From Streptomyces humidus (GTDB lineage: Bacteria; Actinomycetota; Actinomycetes; Streptomycetales; Streptomycetaceae): 64,000 bases of DNA. The position numbers were made by a program, and so were the translations under genes. This document shows, in pieces, positions 1 to 8,203 of this stretch. The notes below the pieces were generated by a model. The model had not been told where the DNA came from. It ran no database searches and worked only from the letters and a program-made list of their open reading frames with translations. The stretch is taken from contig NZ_BMTL01000007.1 of the NCBI RefSeq assembly GCF_014649655.1, positions 186,001-250,000 of the forward strand, given 5' to 3'. Each line of letters begins with the position of its first letter. Within the stretch, counting starts at the first letter, position 1.

Positions 1-463
1 GGCACAGGCTTTTGGCAGACGTCAGCCAAGGGCGCCGGGCGCTGGTGAGGGCCGGCGACCAGCTCTGGCCGCGGTCGGTGCTGACCACGGCGCACTCGAA
101 CTGGAGGCTGACCCGGTACGTGAGCGACACGGCGGCCCGGACGTCCATGTGCTCCCCGTGAGCCACACCACTCTGGGCAAGGCCCGGCGTGAAGCGCACC
201 TGCGCGGCCCGGCCGTGGATGGTGGTCTCCAGCTCGTAGTTCGCCTGAACCACGGCTTCGACGTCGAGCTCACCGGGGCCCGAGTATCCCGGGAGGGGGA
301 GGGCTTGGCGGAGCAGGCCGGCGCGGAGCTGCTGGGCGAGAAGTTCCGAGAGGTCCTGGGCTGTACAGGTTCCGGTGGCGTGCGTGATCGAGCGGATCCC
401 AGCGCGTGCCGCAGCGAGTAGCTGCTCCTCGGCGACGAGCGGGTCGAAATCGACTGAGGGCAT
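1..463 (-). CDS. Hypothetical protein, C-terminus cut by window edge
   Basis: An open frame runs from ATG 463 to the window edge with no stop (154 codons seen). ATG 463 is chosen because GGAG lies 9-12 bases upstream; an in-frame ATG at 478 has no such site. The protein begins MPSVDFDPLV and shows no membrane segment or Cys motif. It follows gene 740-1423 on the same strand, so it probably closes the unit started by promoter P1. Bases 464-739 between them hold no convincing gene. I do not recognise a family; confidence is in the reading frame only. Confidence 0.6.
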   Translation of the reverse strand, partial: MPSVDFDPLVAEEQLLAAARAGIRSITHATGTCTAQDLSELLAQQLRAGLLRQALPLPGYSGPGELDVEAVVQANYELETTIHGRAAQVRFTPGLAQSGVAHGEHMDVRAAVSLTYRVSLQFECAVVSTDRGQSWSPALTSARRPWLTSAKSLC

Positions 464-739
464 GACGGAGCGCTCCATGAGACGAGGCGGGGGGAGGCGA
501 CGTACGACTGGCGGGTGCGTCGGGTGGCCGACGGTGGGGGAGCGCGGCCGGGGCGCGGAGCTAAGGCGCGAGTGGAGGGCCGGGGCGTGAAGGTGCCGGG
601 CGCGCGGTGGTGGAGCTGCGCCAGGGGCGGGCGGCTGTCTCAGCGCACACCCGCGGGGCAGGGGGCCGCAGCGAAAGCAGTGGGTGCCCGCCCGCCTGCG
701 GCCGGTGACGGCGGAGTCAGGTGGAGTCGCGAGAGCCGG

Positions 740-1423
740 TCAGCGCTCAGCTGCGGGCAGCGGCGCCCGGTCGAGTTTGAAGAAGCACCGGCCGAGCTCC
801 TGCGCGGACCACGTGAACGGGTTCCAGTCCTTCTCTCGGACGGTGACGATGACGCCGGTCGGTGATTCCTCGACCGCTTTGACCCGCACGATCGGGAAGT
901 GGCCGCTGGCGACACCGTCGCGCATGAGGCGGTCCCCAGGCCCGACCGGAGCCTGGACCTCGCCGCCGGTGTACCGCGTGTAGGGCACCAGGACCTGCGG
1001 GATCCCTTCCGGCACGGCCAGCGCACGATCGGTCAGCATGTCGGCCAAGTGCTCTCTGATCAGCGCGTAGAGACGCTGGGACGGCGGGTCCTCCACCGTG
1101 AGTGCGACGAACGCCAGGCGCAGTGCCTCGTCGTCCAGGCCGGGCGGATATCCGCGGTTGTCGGCGCGGGCGAGGACGTCCTTGGCGTACCGGTGGGCCA
1201 GACGACCGCGGTGGAGGGACCCGGCGGCGGGCGGGCTCGCGGCGACGCACGCCGGACAGGAGAGCGGGGCGTCGGTGACGCGCGCCGGGTCCAAGTGCTC
1301 GTAGTGGTGGACGACCGAGTACCGGCCCGCGTCGCAGACCACGTCAATCAGAAAGCCGGTGTGGCTGTTGAGCAGACCCTCGTGAACGGCGCCGTCGTGG
1401 CCGATGAGGTTCTTGTGGTCCAT
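740..1423 (-). CDS. Hypothetical protein, CxxC pair
   Basis: A 227-residue protein that I do not recognise. ATG 1423 is preceded by GGAGAAGAC. A CPAC pair sits at residues 56-59 after an N-terminal half rich in His and Asp. The C-terminal third (after about residue 150) is a compact stretch that alternates beta-like hydrophobic segments with charged loops and ends GRCFFKLDRAPL. Codon use is typical of the window. It lies about 110 bases downstream of gene 1533-2141 and before the edge-cut gene, in the P1 unit. The CxxC may bind zinc, but only one pair is present. Confidence 0.7.
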   Translation of the reverse strand: MDHKNLIGHDGAVHEGLLNSHTGFLIDVVCDAGRYSVVHHYEHLDPARVTDAPLSCPACVAASPPAAGSLHRGRLAHRYAKDVLARADNRGYPPGLDDEALRLAFVALTVEDPPSQRLYALIREHLADMLTDRALAVPEGIPQVLVPYTRYTGGEVQAPVGPGDRLMRDGVASGHFPIVRVKAVEESPTGVIVTVREKDWNPFTWSAQELGRCFFKLDRAPLPAAER

Positions 1424-1532
1424 GTCTTCTCCGCCGCCCCCGGGGGCGGCGTCCTCGCTTTCGGTGCGTCGGGTGGGTGGCTGGCGGCACGGGCGCGGTG
1501 CTCGCGGCCCCGCGCCTCACGTGCCGTCCGGC

Positions 1533-2141
1533 CTACTTGCTGAGGTAGAACTTCACCCCCCGGCACACGACCAGGATCGGCCCGGTCGCGTTGATGATCA
1601 GCTGGTACGCCTCCTGCTCGGAGACCGATCCCGCCTCCGTCACGGTCTCGTCGAACCGGGTCTGACCCTGGAGGTAGCGGATCAGCTCATATTTGGCCAC
1701 CGGCCCGTCGAGCGGAATCGTCGCCCCCATCGGCGAGTGGGAGTCGCTCAGGCCCCGCCCGATCCATCCGGCCGAGAGCTGGAGCGGGGCCGGGAACGGG
1801 ACGCGGTGCGCAAGGTGCCGGGCGACGGCTTCGTGGGCGCGCTGGTCCCACATTCCGTTCCAGACATCGCTCGCGTTCCTGGCCTCTTCGTCGTACGCCG
1901 CCAGGGCCCGGCGCATGTTCAGGTACTCGTTGTCCTCACGGAAGATCCGGGACCTGGACCAGTTGCCGGTCGTGTCGAAGCCGTCATCCATCGACTGCCC
2001 GTCGTGCTGGCGGCCGACCATCCAGTGCCCCGTGGACTCGTCTACGCCGAGCCACACACCCTCGAAGGAGCCGCGCCACTCGCGCCGTGCCTGGTCGACC
2101 ACGGTCCAACCCTGGTGCTGCTCACCGGTCTTGATGCGCAT
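1533..2141 (-). CDS. Hypothetical protein, first gene after promoter P1
   Basis: A 202-residue protein of unknown family. The frame is open further upstream, but ATG 2141 is chosen because AGGAGA lies 7 bases before it and promoter P1 (-10 at 2217-2222) would place the transcript start just upstream, giving a leader of roughly 70 bases. The sequence begins MRIKTGEQHQGWTVVDQ, is soluble-looking, and has Trp-rich segments in the first half. No catalytic motif is apparent. It is followed by gene 740-1423. Confidence 0.7.
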   Translation of the reverse strand: MRIKTGEQHQGWTVVDQARREWRGSFEGVWLGVDESTGHWMVGRQHDGQSMDDGFDTTGNWSRSRIFREDNEYLNMRRALAAYDEEARNASDVWNGMWDQRAHEAVARHLAHRVPFPAPLQLSAGWIGRGLSDSHSPMGATIPLDGPVAKYELIRYLQGQTRFDETVTEAGSVSEQEAYQLIINATGPILVVCRGVKFYLSK

Positions 2142-2216
2142 GAGTGTCTCCTGATCTCGTCGGTAGGGAAGGGCTGGGACGCTCAAGCCGAGGGGCGAGC
2201 ACCACCAACTGAGATC

Positions 2217-2245
2217 AGAATACACAGTGAAATATGAATAAGCAA
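2217..2245 (-). promoter_or_regulatory. Promoter P1 (P-box family)
   Basis: Read on the minus strand: -35 TTGCTT (2240-2245), 17-base spacer, -10 TATTCT (2217-2222). It is an AT-rich island upstream of gene 1533-2141 and shares spacer bases with seven other copies in this window. Confidence 0.8.
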
Positions 2246-2351
2246 CATTGAGTCGCGTCGTGTGCCCGCGGGCATCACGGTGCCATCGCGGCGTCGGCTC
2301 GGATCCCGGCGGCGAAGGCGGAAGCCGTCAGGACCCGGACCGAGCAGCGAG

Positions 2352-3323
2352 TTACCCCCACGCGCGGCCGGCATCTGGCTGCAGGGCGGGATAGGCGGTG
2401 GCCAGGACCTCCTCGGCGAGGAGAGCGGGCCCGCGCGAGTAGGCGAGGGTCTCCTGCCCGTCGCCGGACTGCACAACGGCCAGATCCGCATGGCGGCCGG
2501 CGACCCTGTGCACGGCCCGGCGGAGGTCTTCGTTGCCGGTGAGCAAAAGCCTGCCCGGCCCGAGGGGATCGGAGGCGAGACGGGCGAGGCTGATGGAGCC
2601 GGGCGCGGGACCTGCGGTGCGGGCGGCGAAGTCCAGGCTCGCGTACGCCTGGACGACGTCGGGGCAGCGGCGGCCGGCGGTGCGGCGGACGGCCACGCCG
2701 TGGCTTCGGCCGGCAGCTCCACCAGCGGGAGGTTCGGGGTCGAGCAGGTGCAGGGTGCGGAAGGGGTTGGCGAGTTCGTCCTCGACACCCGTTGCGTCGC
2801 GGTCCCGGAGCGCGTACATGCTGACCAGGCAGGCAATGTCCGCGGCGACTACCGATCGGGCCGGGCTCTTGTGGCCGGCGGCTTCGGCGGCCGCCACAAG
2901 GCGTCCCTGCAGTTCTGCGCGGCTGTACCGGCTGATCGGGGAGTACCCGAAGAGGTAGCGCCAGCTGGGCACATGGCACCGTTCGGCGCTCACCAGCCAC
3001 CAATGAAGCACCCACAGGCTGGTGTCGAGCTCAAGGAAGGGGTCTGCTCCGGCTTCCTCGTCCAAGAGCCAGTGGGCCCGGTCGGTGGGCACCAAGTCCC
3101 GGCCGTGCCGGGCGGCCAGTCCGAAGGCCTGGGACCAGAAGGACATGGCCGGGACCATGCTCTTGCCGACTCCGAGCACGACGGTCGCGTCGGGGCGGCG
3201 CAGGGCGGCGTGATCCTGGAGCAGGGCGAGGTAGACCTTGCGGAGCCACCCGTCGCGGGGTGGGTAGCCGCGGTGCCGGCCGAAGGCGGGCAGGCAGCCG
3301 GTCATGGGGGTGTGGTTCGGCAC
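2352..3323 (-). CDS. DUF4007 family protein
   Basis: A 323-residue protein whose N-terminus matches the DUF4007 signature: FGRH near residue 14, GWLRKVYLAL near 25, then LGVGKSMVPAMSFW near 50 and a following AFGL. DUF4007 proteins are predicted DNA-binding and often occur with PAPS-reductase/DndC-like genes of DNA phosphorothioation systems (family knowledge). Here a split PAPS-reductase-like gene lies about 7 kb away, which makes a DNA-modification or defence role a reasonable inference. The GTG start at 3323 has AAGGGA upstream. It follows gene 3343-3696 by 19 bases and ends the P2 unit. Confidence 0.8.
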   Translation of the reverse strand: MPNHTPMTGCLPAFGRHRGYPPRDGWLRKVYLALLQDHAALRRPDATVVLGVGKSMVPAMSFWSQAFGLAARHGRDLVPTDRAHWLLDEEAGADPFLELDTSLWVLHWWLVSAERCHVPSWRYLFGYSPISRYSRAELQGRLVAAAEAAGHKSPARSVVAADIACLVSMYALRDRDATGVEDELANPFRTLHLLDPEPPAGGAAGRSHGVAVRRTAGRRCPDVVQAYASLDFAARTAGPAPGSISLARLASDPLGPGRLLLTGNEDLRRAVHRVAGRHADLAVVQSGDGQETLAYSRGPALLAEEVLATAYPALQPDAGRAWG

Positions 3324-3342
3324 GGTGATCCCTTGGTGAGGC

Positions 3343-3696
3343 TCAGTCGAGTGAGAGGGGGCTGCGGTCGGAGAGGGTGAGCCGGGCGACGAGACGCGCG
3401 AGGGGCTGCGCCCAGTCGGCCGGTGGGCCGGGGACGAGGAAGTCCTCGCTCCAGGTGGTGCCGTCGCCGACGAGCGGTCGGCTGGTCACCTGGACGTGCC
3501 GCAGGCGGGCTTGGGCGGGGGCGAGTTCGAGCTCGTAGGCCCGGGTTTCGGTGTCGATGTACCAGGTCAGACAGCCCTCGGCGTCAGGGCATCCACAGGC
3601 CAGCATGTACACGCGGGTCCGGCTGGGGATGGGCAGGACGGCGCGCAGCGCCTGAGTCACGGCCTGGCCCTCCGTGTGGTCGTGAACGTGCGCCAC
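3343..3696 (-). CDS. Hypothetical protein
   Basis: A 117-residue protein. The GTG start at 3696 has a strong AAAGGAGG site five bases upstream. The sequence has CGCPDAEGC near residues 34-42 in an otherwise beta-rich small domain; the three Cys could be metal ligands but match no family I know. It lies between the N6-methylase-like gene (a hairpin at 3710-3737 separates them) and the DUF4007 gene, and is probably co-transcribed with the latter. Confidence 0.7.
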   Translation of the reverse strand: MAHVHDHTEGQAVTQALRAVLPIPSRTRVYMLACGCPDAEGCLTWYIDTETRAYELELAPAQARLRHVQVTSRPLVGDGTTWSEDFLVPGPPADWAQPLARLVARLTLSDRSPLSLD

Positions 3697-3709
3697 GTTT
3701 CCTCCTTTC

Positions 3710-3737
3710 GGCCCGGCCCACGGAAGTGGGCCGGGCC
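3710..3737 (-). terminator. Intergenic hairpin after methylase-like gene
   Basis: A perfect 12-base inverted repeat (GGCCCGGCCCAC / GTGGGCCGGGCC) with a 4-base loop, just downstream of the stop at 3744 and upstream of the ribosome site of gene 3343-3696. It could be a terminator or an attenuator within the P2 unit. There is no T-run. Confidence 0.6.
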
Positions 3738-3743
3738 ATGCGG

Positions 3744-4760
3744 CTACCTGCTGGCCGTGAGGGCGTCCAGCAGCTGCTTGGTGGTGCGGGTGGCGATCGC
3801 GAAGCGGACCATCTTCATGACGTCATCGCGGTGGCGGGCCACGTCGCGCGCCTGGGCGAGGGTGTCCTCGGCCAGGTCGGGCTGGGCGAGGACGTCTCCG
3901 CAGCCGACGACCGCCCGGGGGCCCAGTTCCCATACGAGGGCATTGACGGCGGCTCCGGCGGCGGCGAGGGGGTCGAGTTCGAGCATGACCCAGCCGCGGT
4001 CGGCTGGGTCCTCGCCGTCGCGGCGCAGTTCCTGCGCGGCGGAGCGGAAGAGCCCTCCGGTCCCGGCGGTCGGCTCGAGAGCCCACTCGCCGCGTTGGTG
4101 GGGCCGCTTTTCTGAACTGCCGTCGTTGGCCAGCATCGCGGTGATCAGGGCGCTGACATCGGGCGGGGTGTGGTACTCGCCGAGGCTGCGCCGGGAGTGG
4201 TGGTGGCGCAGGCTTGTGATGACCCAGGAGAGTAGGTCGATCCGGGACCTTCCGGCGGGGTCGGTGTCTCCGGTGTGCTGGAGGACCCCGTGGCGCAGTG
4301 CGGCGCGGGTCACGGCCTGCACGCCCGCGAGGTGCGTGTCGTGGAGGTCCTCTCTTGTCCAGTCGAACAGGGGGCGGGCGGTGGTCCACAGGTCGGGGCG
4401 AAGGCGCCAGTAGTAGTTGGCGCTCTCGGCAAGGCCGCGGACCAGGACGCGCGGGGGTTGTGCGGCGATGTACGCGGCGATCGTGTCGGCGGCCTCGGCG
4501 CCCGGGGACTTCTGGGGCCACAGTGCGAGGGCGGCGACGACCCCTGCGGGGATGTCCAGCCGGCTGCCGCCGGCGGCGTACCAGGCGTCGGCGACCGCCT
4601 CGCCGAGGACGGAACCGGGGCTTCGGCTGACGGTGATCGGGGGGCAGTCGGTCGTGCCGGCATGCCGGGCACAGCTTGGATCGGTGCAGTTCTGGGCCTT
4701 GTGGGTGTGTGCCTGGTCAACGGCCTCGATCACGAGGGCGGCGGTGGTGTCAGTGGACAT
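3744..4760 (-). CDS. N-6 DNA methylase-like protein without NPPY motif
   Basis: A 338-residue protein. It has the HsdM-type element YHTPPDVSALI near residues 193-203 and an AdoMet-binding motif I, EPTAGTGGLF, near 228-238, followed by MLELDPLAAAGAAVNAL. This is typical of N6-adenine methylases of type I/IIG systems. After motif I it runs only about 100 residues further, and no NPPY/F catalytic motif IV is present. It may therefore bind AdoMet and DNA without methylating, or need a partner. ATG 4760 opens the domain after a long open frame that includes unlikely N-terminal sequence. It sits in the P2 unit with DUF4007. Confidence 0.75.
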   Translation of the reverse strand: MSTDTTAALVIEAVDQAHTHKAQNCTDPSCARHAGTTDCPPITVSRSPGSVLGEAVADAWYAAGGSRLDIPAGVVAALALWPQKSPGAEAADTIAAYIAAQPPRVLVRGLAESANYYWRLRPDLWTTARPLFDWTREDLHDTHLAGVQAVTRAALRHGVLQHTGDTDPAGRSRIDLLSWVITSLRHHHSRRSLGEYHTPPDVSALITAMLANDGSSEKRPHQRGEWALEPTAGTGGLFRSAAQELRRDGEDPADRGWVMLELDPLAAAGAAVNALVWELGPRAVVGCGDVLAQPDLAEDTLAQARDVARHRDDVMKMVRFAIATRTTKQLLDALTASR

Positions 4761-4906
4761 GAGGGTTCCAGGACGTAGGTGGGTCTGCTGGTCGGGAACA
4801 GGAGGGCAGGGCCAGGGCCGCGGGCGAGAACGCACCGTCCGCGGCCCCCCGGGCCTGCACGTTGTGGTGACGGGTGGTGCCGTACGAGCGGCCACCCCCG
4901 GCACAT

Positions 4907-5269
4907 TCAGAGGACTCCGCGGCGGGACAGGTCCGGCTCGCACAGGGAGCACGTCCCGCACGGCGCGTGGTCGGTGCATCCCGGCTCCGGGAGGGCATGG
5001 GCCGCTGCGTCCTCGCGATGGATGAACTTGGGCCACTCGCGTTCGTACAGGAACTCGCCGGCCCACTCTCGGGACTGGAATCCGGGGATGCGCGAGGCGT
5101 CGTTGGTCGCATCGGGCTGGGCGACCCACGTGGTCGTGCCGTCCGAGAGGGTGTGTTCCCACACGTACCCGTGCACGGTGGGGCTGGCCTTGTTCACCAC
5201 GAGGAACCCGCGGGTGTAGTTGTTGTGGGCGGGCTGGAAGTCGATGTGCTGGGCGAGGCCGGGCAGCAT
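4907..5269 (-). CDS. Hypothetical Cys-rich C-terminal protein
   Basis: A 120-residue protein. ATG 5269 is preceded by GGAGG at a good distance. The middle is soluble and aromatic (NNYTRGFLVVNK). The C-terminus holds the cluster CTDHAPCGTCSLCEPD, four Cys that could form a zinc knuckle. It lies 146 bases upstream of the methylase-like gene on the same strand. The family is not recognised. The combination of a small size and a C-terminal Cys cluster recurs among neighbouring genes. Confidence 0.7.
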   Translation of the reverse strand: MLPGLAQHIDFQPAHNNYTRGFLVVNKASPTVHGYVWEHTLSDGTTTWVAQPDATNDASRIPGFQSREWAGEFLYEREWPKFIHREDAAAHALPEPGCTDHAPCGTCSLCEPDLSRRGVL

Positions 5270-5418
5270 GATCACGCCTCCGAAGGGTGAGTGCGGGTGG
5301 TGTTGGGGGTGCGGAGTCTGAGGGAGCCCAGCCCTCTCGGTGGCCTGCACGCGCCCCGACTTGGGGCGCGAGGCTCATTCCTGTGGGAACCGAGGGCGGT
5401 CCGGTGCTTGCTCGTGTG

Positions 5419-5475
5419 CCGGGCGGCGTACTGCACGCACGGAGGCGTGGACCTACGCAACTCAGGGGCGAGGCA
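5419..5475 (-). pseudogene. Possible relic of the four-Cys protein family at 5983-6285
   Basis: In one minus frame the bases encode CLAPELRRSTPPCVQYAAR. This resembles the C-terminal signature of the protein at 5983-6285 (PDLRDSMPACVKYAA). No start codon with a ribosome site opens this frame, so it looks like a fragment left from a duplicated gene. The match is short and this is a tentative call. Confidence 0.3.
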
Positions 5476-5521
5476 TGCGGCTTGCGCGGGGCCGGATGCC
5501 GGACTTAGAGCCTCGCTACCG

Positions 5522-5860
5522 TCACCGAGTCGCGTCGGCGGAGTTCTTGACCACTCGGCCGCGCGGGGTGAGGGTCCACACCTCGTCGGGTGCTTCGCCC
5601 CGTTTCGGTGCGACCTGGGTGGCGGAGCGCCTCCACACGAGCAGATACGCACTGGGGTCTGCGTCGGGGAAGTCTTCGGCCGGACTGTCGGCGAGGGACG
5701 TGCCGTATTTGACGCCGTCGTAATAGGTCGGGCCGTGGTGGTGGGCCACGCGGCGCTTAAGTGCCCGCTCGGGAACCTCCTGGTTCGGGGCGAACTCCAT
5801 CGCGGTCAGATCGGCCGGCTTCTTCCGGCGCGACGGTATGAACGTGAAGTACACAGTCAT
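5522..5860 (-). CDS. Hypothetical protein
   Basis: A 112-residue protein of unknown family beginning MTVYFTFIPSRRKKPADL. It has a basic first half (ERALKRRVAHHH) and an aromatic centre (YLLVWRRSATQ). The start at ATG 5860 is chosen because the upstream part of the longer open frame has the composition of a shadow frame; the ribosome site (GGGGAA) is distant and weak. It lies between the four-Cys gene and gene 4907-5269 in the P2 unit. Confidence 0.6.
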   Translation of the reverse strand: MTVYFTFIPSRRKKPADLTAMEFAPNQEVPERALKRRVAHHHGPTYYDGVKYGTSLADSPAEDFPDADPSAYLLVWRRSATQVAPKRGEAPDEVWTLTPRGRVVKNSADATR

Positions 5861-5982
5861 CGGCGTGAGTTCCCCGGGTCGTTGAGAGCGGGCTGAGGTG
5901 ATGTTGGGCTGTGCCCCACCGCGCCGCCGTGGGTGGCGGCAACGCGGAGAGGCGTTGCCGGTCGGGTCGGGCTGCTCGGCTT

Positions 5983-6285
5983 TCAGGCGTTCCGCAGAGC
6001 GCTCGGCGCGGCGGCGTACTTCACGCACGCGGGCATGGAGTCCCGCAGATCGGGGCCGCGCAGCCCGCGGCTTCCGCGGGGCAGAAGACCGCACTTGAGG
6101 CGCTCCCGGCCGTCGTGGAGCTGCTTGAACACCTTGTTGGCGCACCCTCCGCAGACGGCGGAGGGGTTGTCGAGATCGCTGCCCAGAAGCGGAACCCGGG
6201 TCGCGGGGTGCTCGCCGCGGTCGAGGTGCATGCGTATCGAGCCGCGGCCGGACCGAGCCGGGGCGGGGATCAGGGGCGTGGTCAT
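5983..6285 (-). CDS. Small four-Cys protein
   Basis: A 100-residue protein with Cys at positions 45, 48, 65 and 87 (VCGGCANK, LKCGLL, PACVKYA), spaced like a zinc- or iron-sulfur-binding fold. It is not a WhiB protein: the GV(W/R)GG turn is missing. ATG 6285 is preceded by GGAAGGACC. It is the second gene after promoter P2. The family is not identified. A partial sequence relative lies at 5419-5475. Confidence 0.7.
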   Translation of the reverse strand: MTTPLIPAPARSGRGSIRMHLDRGEHPATRVPLLGSDLDNPSAVCGGCANKVFKQLHDGRERLKCGLLPRGSRGLRGPDLRDSMPACVKYAAAPSALRNA

Positions 6286-6362
6286 GATGGAGGTCCTTCC
6301 GGGCGGGATGTCTGTCGGGGCGGCGGCACCGAGGGCATCGGTGCCGCCGGGGGCTTGTGGTG

Positions 6363-6827
6363 CTACTTGGCCTTGCGCTGGTCGACTCGGTGGGCCTGTG
6401 ATGCCGCTCGCATGACCTCGTCGAAGTCGAAGCCGAGGTCATGGGTGTAGGCGCGCAGATCGTTGAGCAGCACGTACAGCGCCTTCGAGAAGGTGGGGTA
6501 GGCGTCGTCTGCCATGTGCACGCGGAGGGCAGCAGCGGCGTCGCTCGCGTGCACGTAGTTGTCGAAGAGGTGGTCTTCGGCGGCCGAGTCGTCGGTGTTG
6601 GTGATCGGCCCGACGGACGGGGCGAGGTTCGGCATGGCGGCCAGTGGCCGTTCGTCGAGGCGCGCCCTGGCGTCGCCGTCGAGGCAGCGCTCGAAGTCGG
6701 CCCGCATGTGGCTGGCCAGGTGCATCAGGTCGGTGGTGACGTCCACAAGGGTCAGCCAGATGTCGTTGCTGCTCTGGCGGTAGGCGAGAAGGGCGGCGGC
6801 GACCTCATGGGCGACGGCAACGGGCAT
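6363..6827 (-). CDS. Hypothetical helical protein, first gene after P2
   Basis: A 154-residue, mostly helical, Ala-rich soluble protein of unknown family. The frame is open to 6929, but ATG 6827 has AGGAG at a good distance and lies about 68 bases below the -10 of promoter P2, whereas the upstream codons overlap that promoter. The middle is acidic (SAAEDHLFDNYVHASDAAAAL). It heads the unit that runs through the four-Cys, methylase-like and DUF4007 genes. Confidence 0.7.
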   Translation of the reverse strand: MPVAVAHEVAAALLAYRQSSNDIWLTLVDVTTDLMHLASHMRADFERCLDGDARARLDERPLAAMPNLAPSVGPITNTDDSAAEDHLFDNYVHASDAAAALRVHMADDAYPTFSKALYVLLNDLRAYTHDLGFDFDEVMRAASQAHRVDQRKAK

Positions 6828-6894
6828 GGCAGGGCTCCTGAACGGCAACGGGGTGGACGCGGCGTGGACTTGAGGACCCGCCAGCGATGTGATC

Positions 6895-6923
6895 AATCTA
6901 CACAACGAAAAAGGAATAAGCAA
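6895..6923 (-). promoter_or_regulatory. Promoter P2 (P-box family)
   Basis: On the minus strand: -35 TTGCTT (6918-6923), 17-base spacer, -10 TAGATT (6895-6900). It is upstream of gene 6363-6827 and has the same layout as P1. Confidence 0.8.
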
Positions 6924-7021
6924 CGTCAAGAGGTTGATGAAGGCGGGTCCGGTCAGTCAGCCGTCCCCGCCTTCCACCTAGTTCGAGCGCTCAGCGCAAC
7001 CCGTGGCGGCGCGGAGCTGCT

Positions 7022-7261
7022 CTACTCGTTCCCGCCGGCATCCCTGCGCGCTCGCAGTTCTCCAGGCGGCTGCCGACGGGGCATCGTGCCGACGAAGACC
7101 AACAGCGCCCCCAGCGCCACTCCGGCTGTAATGATCGCGCCCACAACGCTGCCGGGCTCCAGTACCCACACACTGACCAGGGCGACGGCTGCACTCGGCG
7201 CGCCCCATCGGAGCGCCCAACGGCGCCATGGGCTCGGGCTCTTCCCGTCGACAACCGGCAT
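7022..7261 (-). CDS. Small two-TM membrane protein
   Basis: A 79-residue protein with a basic N-terminus (SPWRRWALRW) and two hydrophobic stretches at about residues 20-34 and 38-59, the second reading GAIITAGVALGALLVF. ATG 7261 follows GGAGGA, a strong ribosome site. It lies downstream of the acetyltransferase gene on the same strand. The function is unknown; a membrane location is inferred from hydrophobicity. Confidence 0.7.
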   Translation of the reverse strand: MPVVDGKSPSPWRRWALRWGAPSAAVALVSVWVLEPGSVVGAIITAGVALGALLVFVGTMPRRQPPGELRARRDAGGNE

Positions 7262-7354
7262 CAGTTCCTCCTTCGTTCTGGATGCCGGCCGACACCTGCA
7301 CCCGTGCGTGAATTGTGCGGCCCGGGAGTGCGGACAGCCCGGGCCGTGATCGGG

Positions 7355-8029
7355 TCAGGCACAAAACTGCTCCCCGTCGAAGTACGCCCCACGGGCCATG
7401 CGGGTGTTGGGAAGGACGCCCGAGACGACCGGGGAGGGAAGGCCCGGGACGTCGACGAAGGTCGTGTATCGGTCCAGGAGCCGGGCGGCCACCCGGGTGT
7501 CGCCCCAACGGTGCCCGACCGCGTTCAGGGGGCCGAGGGCCACGTTCAGGTCGTTCATGATCGAGAAGCCGAGACCCTGGTAGTAGCTTTCCAGCTTCGG
7601 GAAGCAGTTAAGGGTCAGCAGCCCGTAGCCGGCGCGTGTGAAGCGGCGTACGGAATGCCGGATGAGTTCGGCCCCGATGCCTCGCCCGCGCTGATCGGGG
7701 TCCACGGCAACGGCGGTGATGATCGCGATTCGTTCCGCCAGAAGGTGCGCCAGCGGCACGTCGATGCCGGGATGGTCGAAGAGCCACAGCGGAGCGCCTC
7801 CCAGGAGGACGCCGAGCGTCTCGCCTTCATCGCTTTCGGCCACGACCATCAGGGCCCGGAAGTGGGAAAGGGGCCCTTCCTGCGGCAGGGACAGGTTCGG
7901 CCGGACCTCCTCGAACGCGTTGGGGTCGTCGGGATTCACGTCGGCGAGGAGGCGCATGACGGCGTCGGCGTCGGTGGGCGCCGCGTCCCGGAAGGTGATG
8001 CCGGGCAGGCGCGTGCGAGTGGTACCCAT
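7355..8029 (-). CDS. GNAT family N-acetyltransferase
   Basis: A 224-residue protein with a recognisable acetyl-CoA-binding motif A (AVAVDPDQRGRGIGAEL, near residues 106-122) and motif B (LNCFPKLESYYQGLGF), which define the GNAT fold. The substrate cannot be told from sequence; antibiotic, polyamine or protein targets are all possible. ATG 8029 is preceded by AGGAGCC. It lies between gene 8204-8761 and the two-TM gene and probably belongs to the unit transcribed from P3. Confidence 0.88.
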   Translation of the reverse strand: MGTTRTRLPGITFRDAAPTDADAVMRLLADVNPDDPNAFEEVRPNLSLPQEGPLSHFRALMVVAESDEGETLGVLLGGAPLWLFDHPGIDVPLAHLLAERIAIITAVAVDPDQRGRGIGAELIRHSVRRFTRAGYGLLTLNCFPKLESYYQGLGFSIMNDLNVALGPLNAVGHRWGDTRVAARLLDRYTTFVDVPGLPSPVVSGVLPNTRMARGAYFDGEQFCA

Positions 8030-8203
8030 GGAGGCTCCTGGCGGTGATGCGAGGCGCAGTACGTCGCCTCTGGTTGTGGGCCGCCGGAGGGGTCCTCAAC
8101 GGCGGGCTCGGTCACGCTGGACCGGGGCGGGGTTCGGGCCGGGGCCGGGCCGACCGGAGCGGGCGAGCTGCCCGGACGGCCCGGAGTGCTGTGCGGAGGG
8201 GCC

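Noticed and set aside
5983..6285. WhiB assignment for the four-Cys protein
   Set aside because: Cys spacing differs and the GV(W/R)GG turn is missing; the true WhiB is at 57325-57972.
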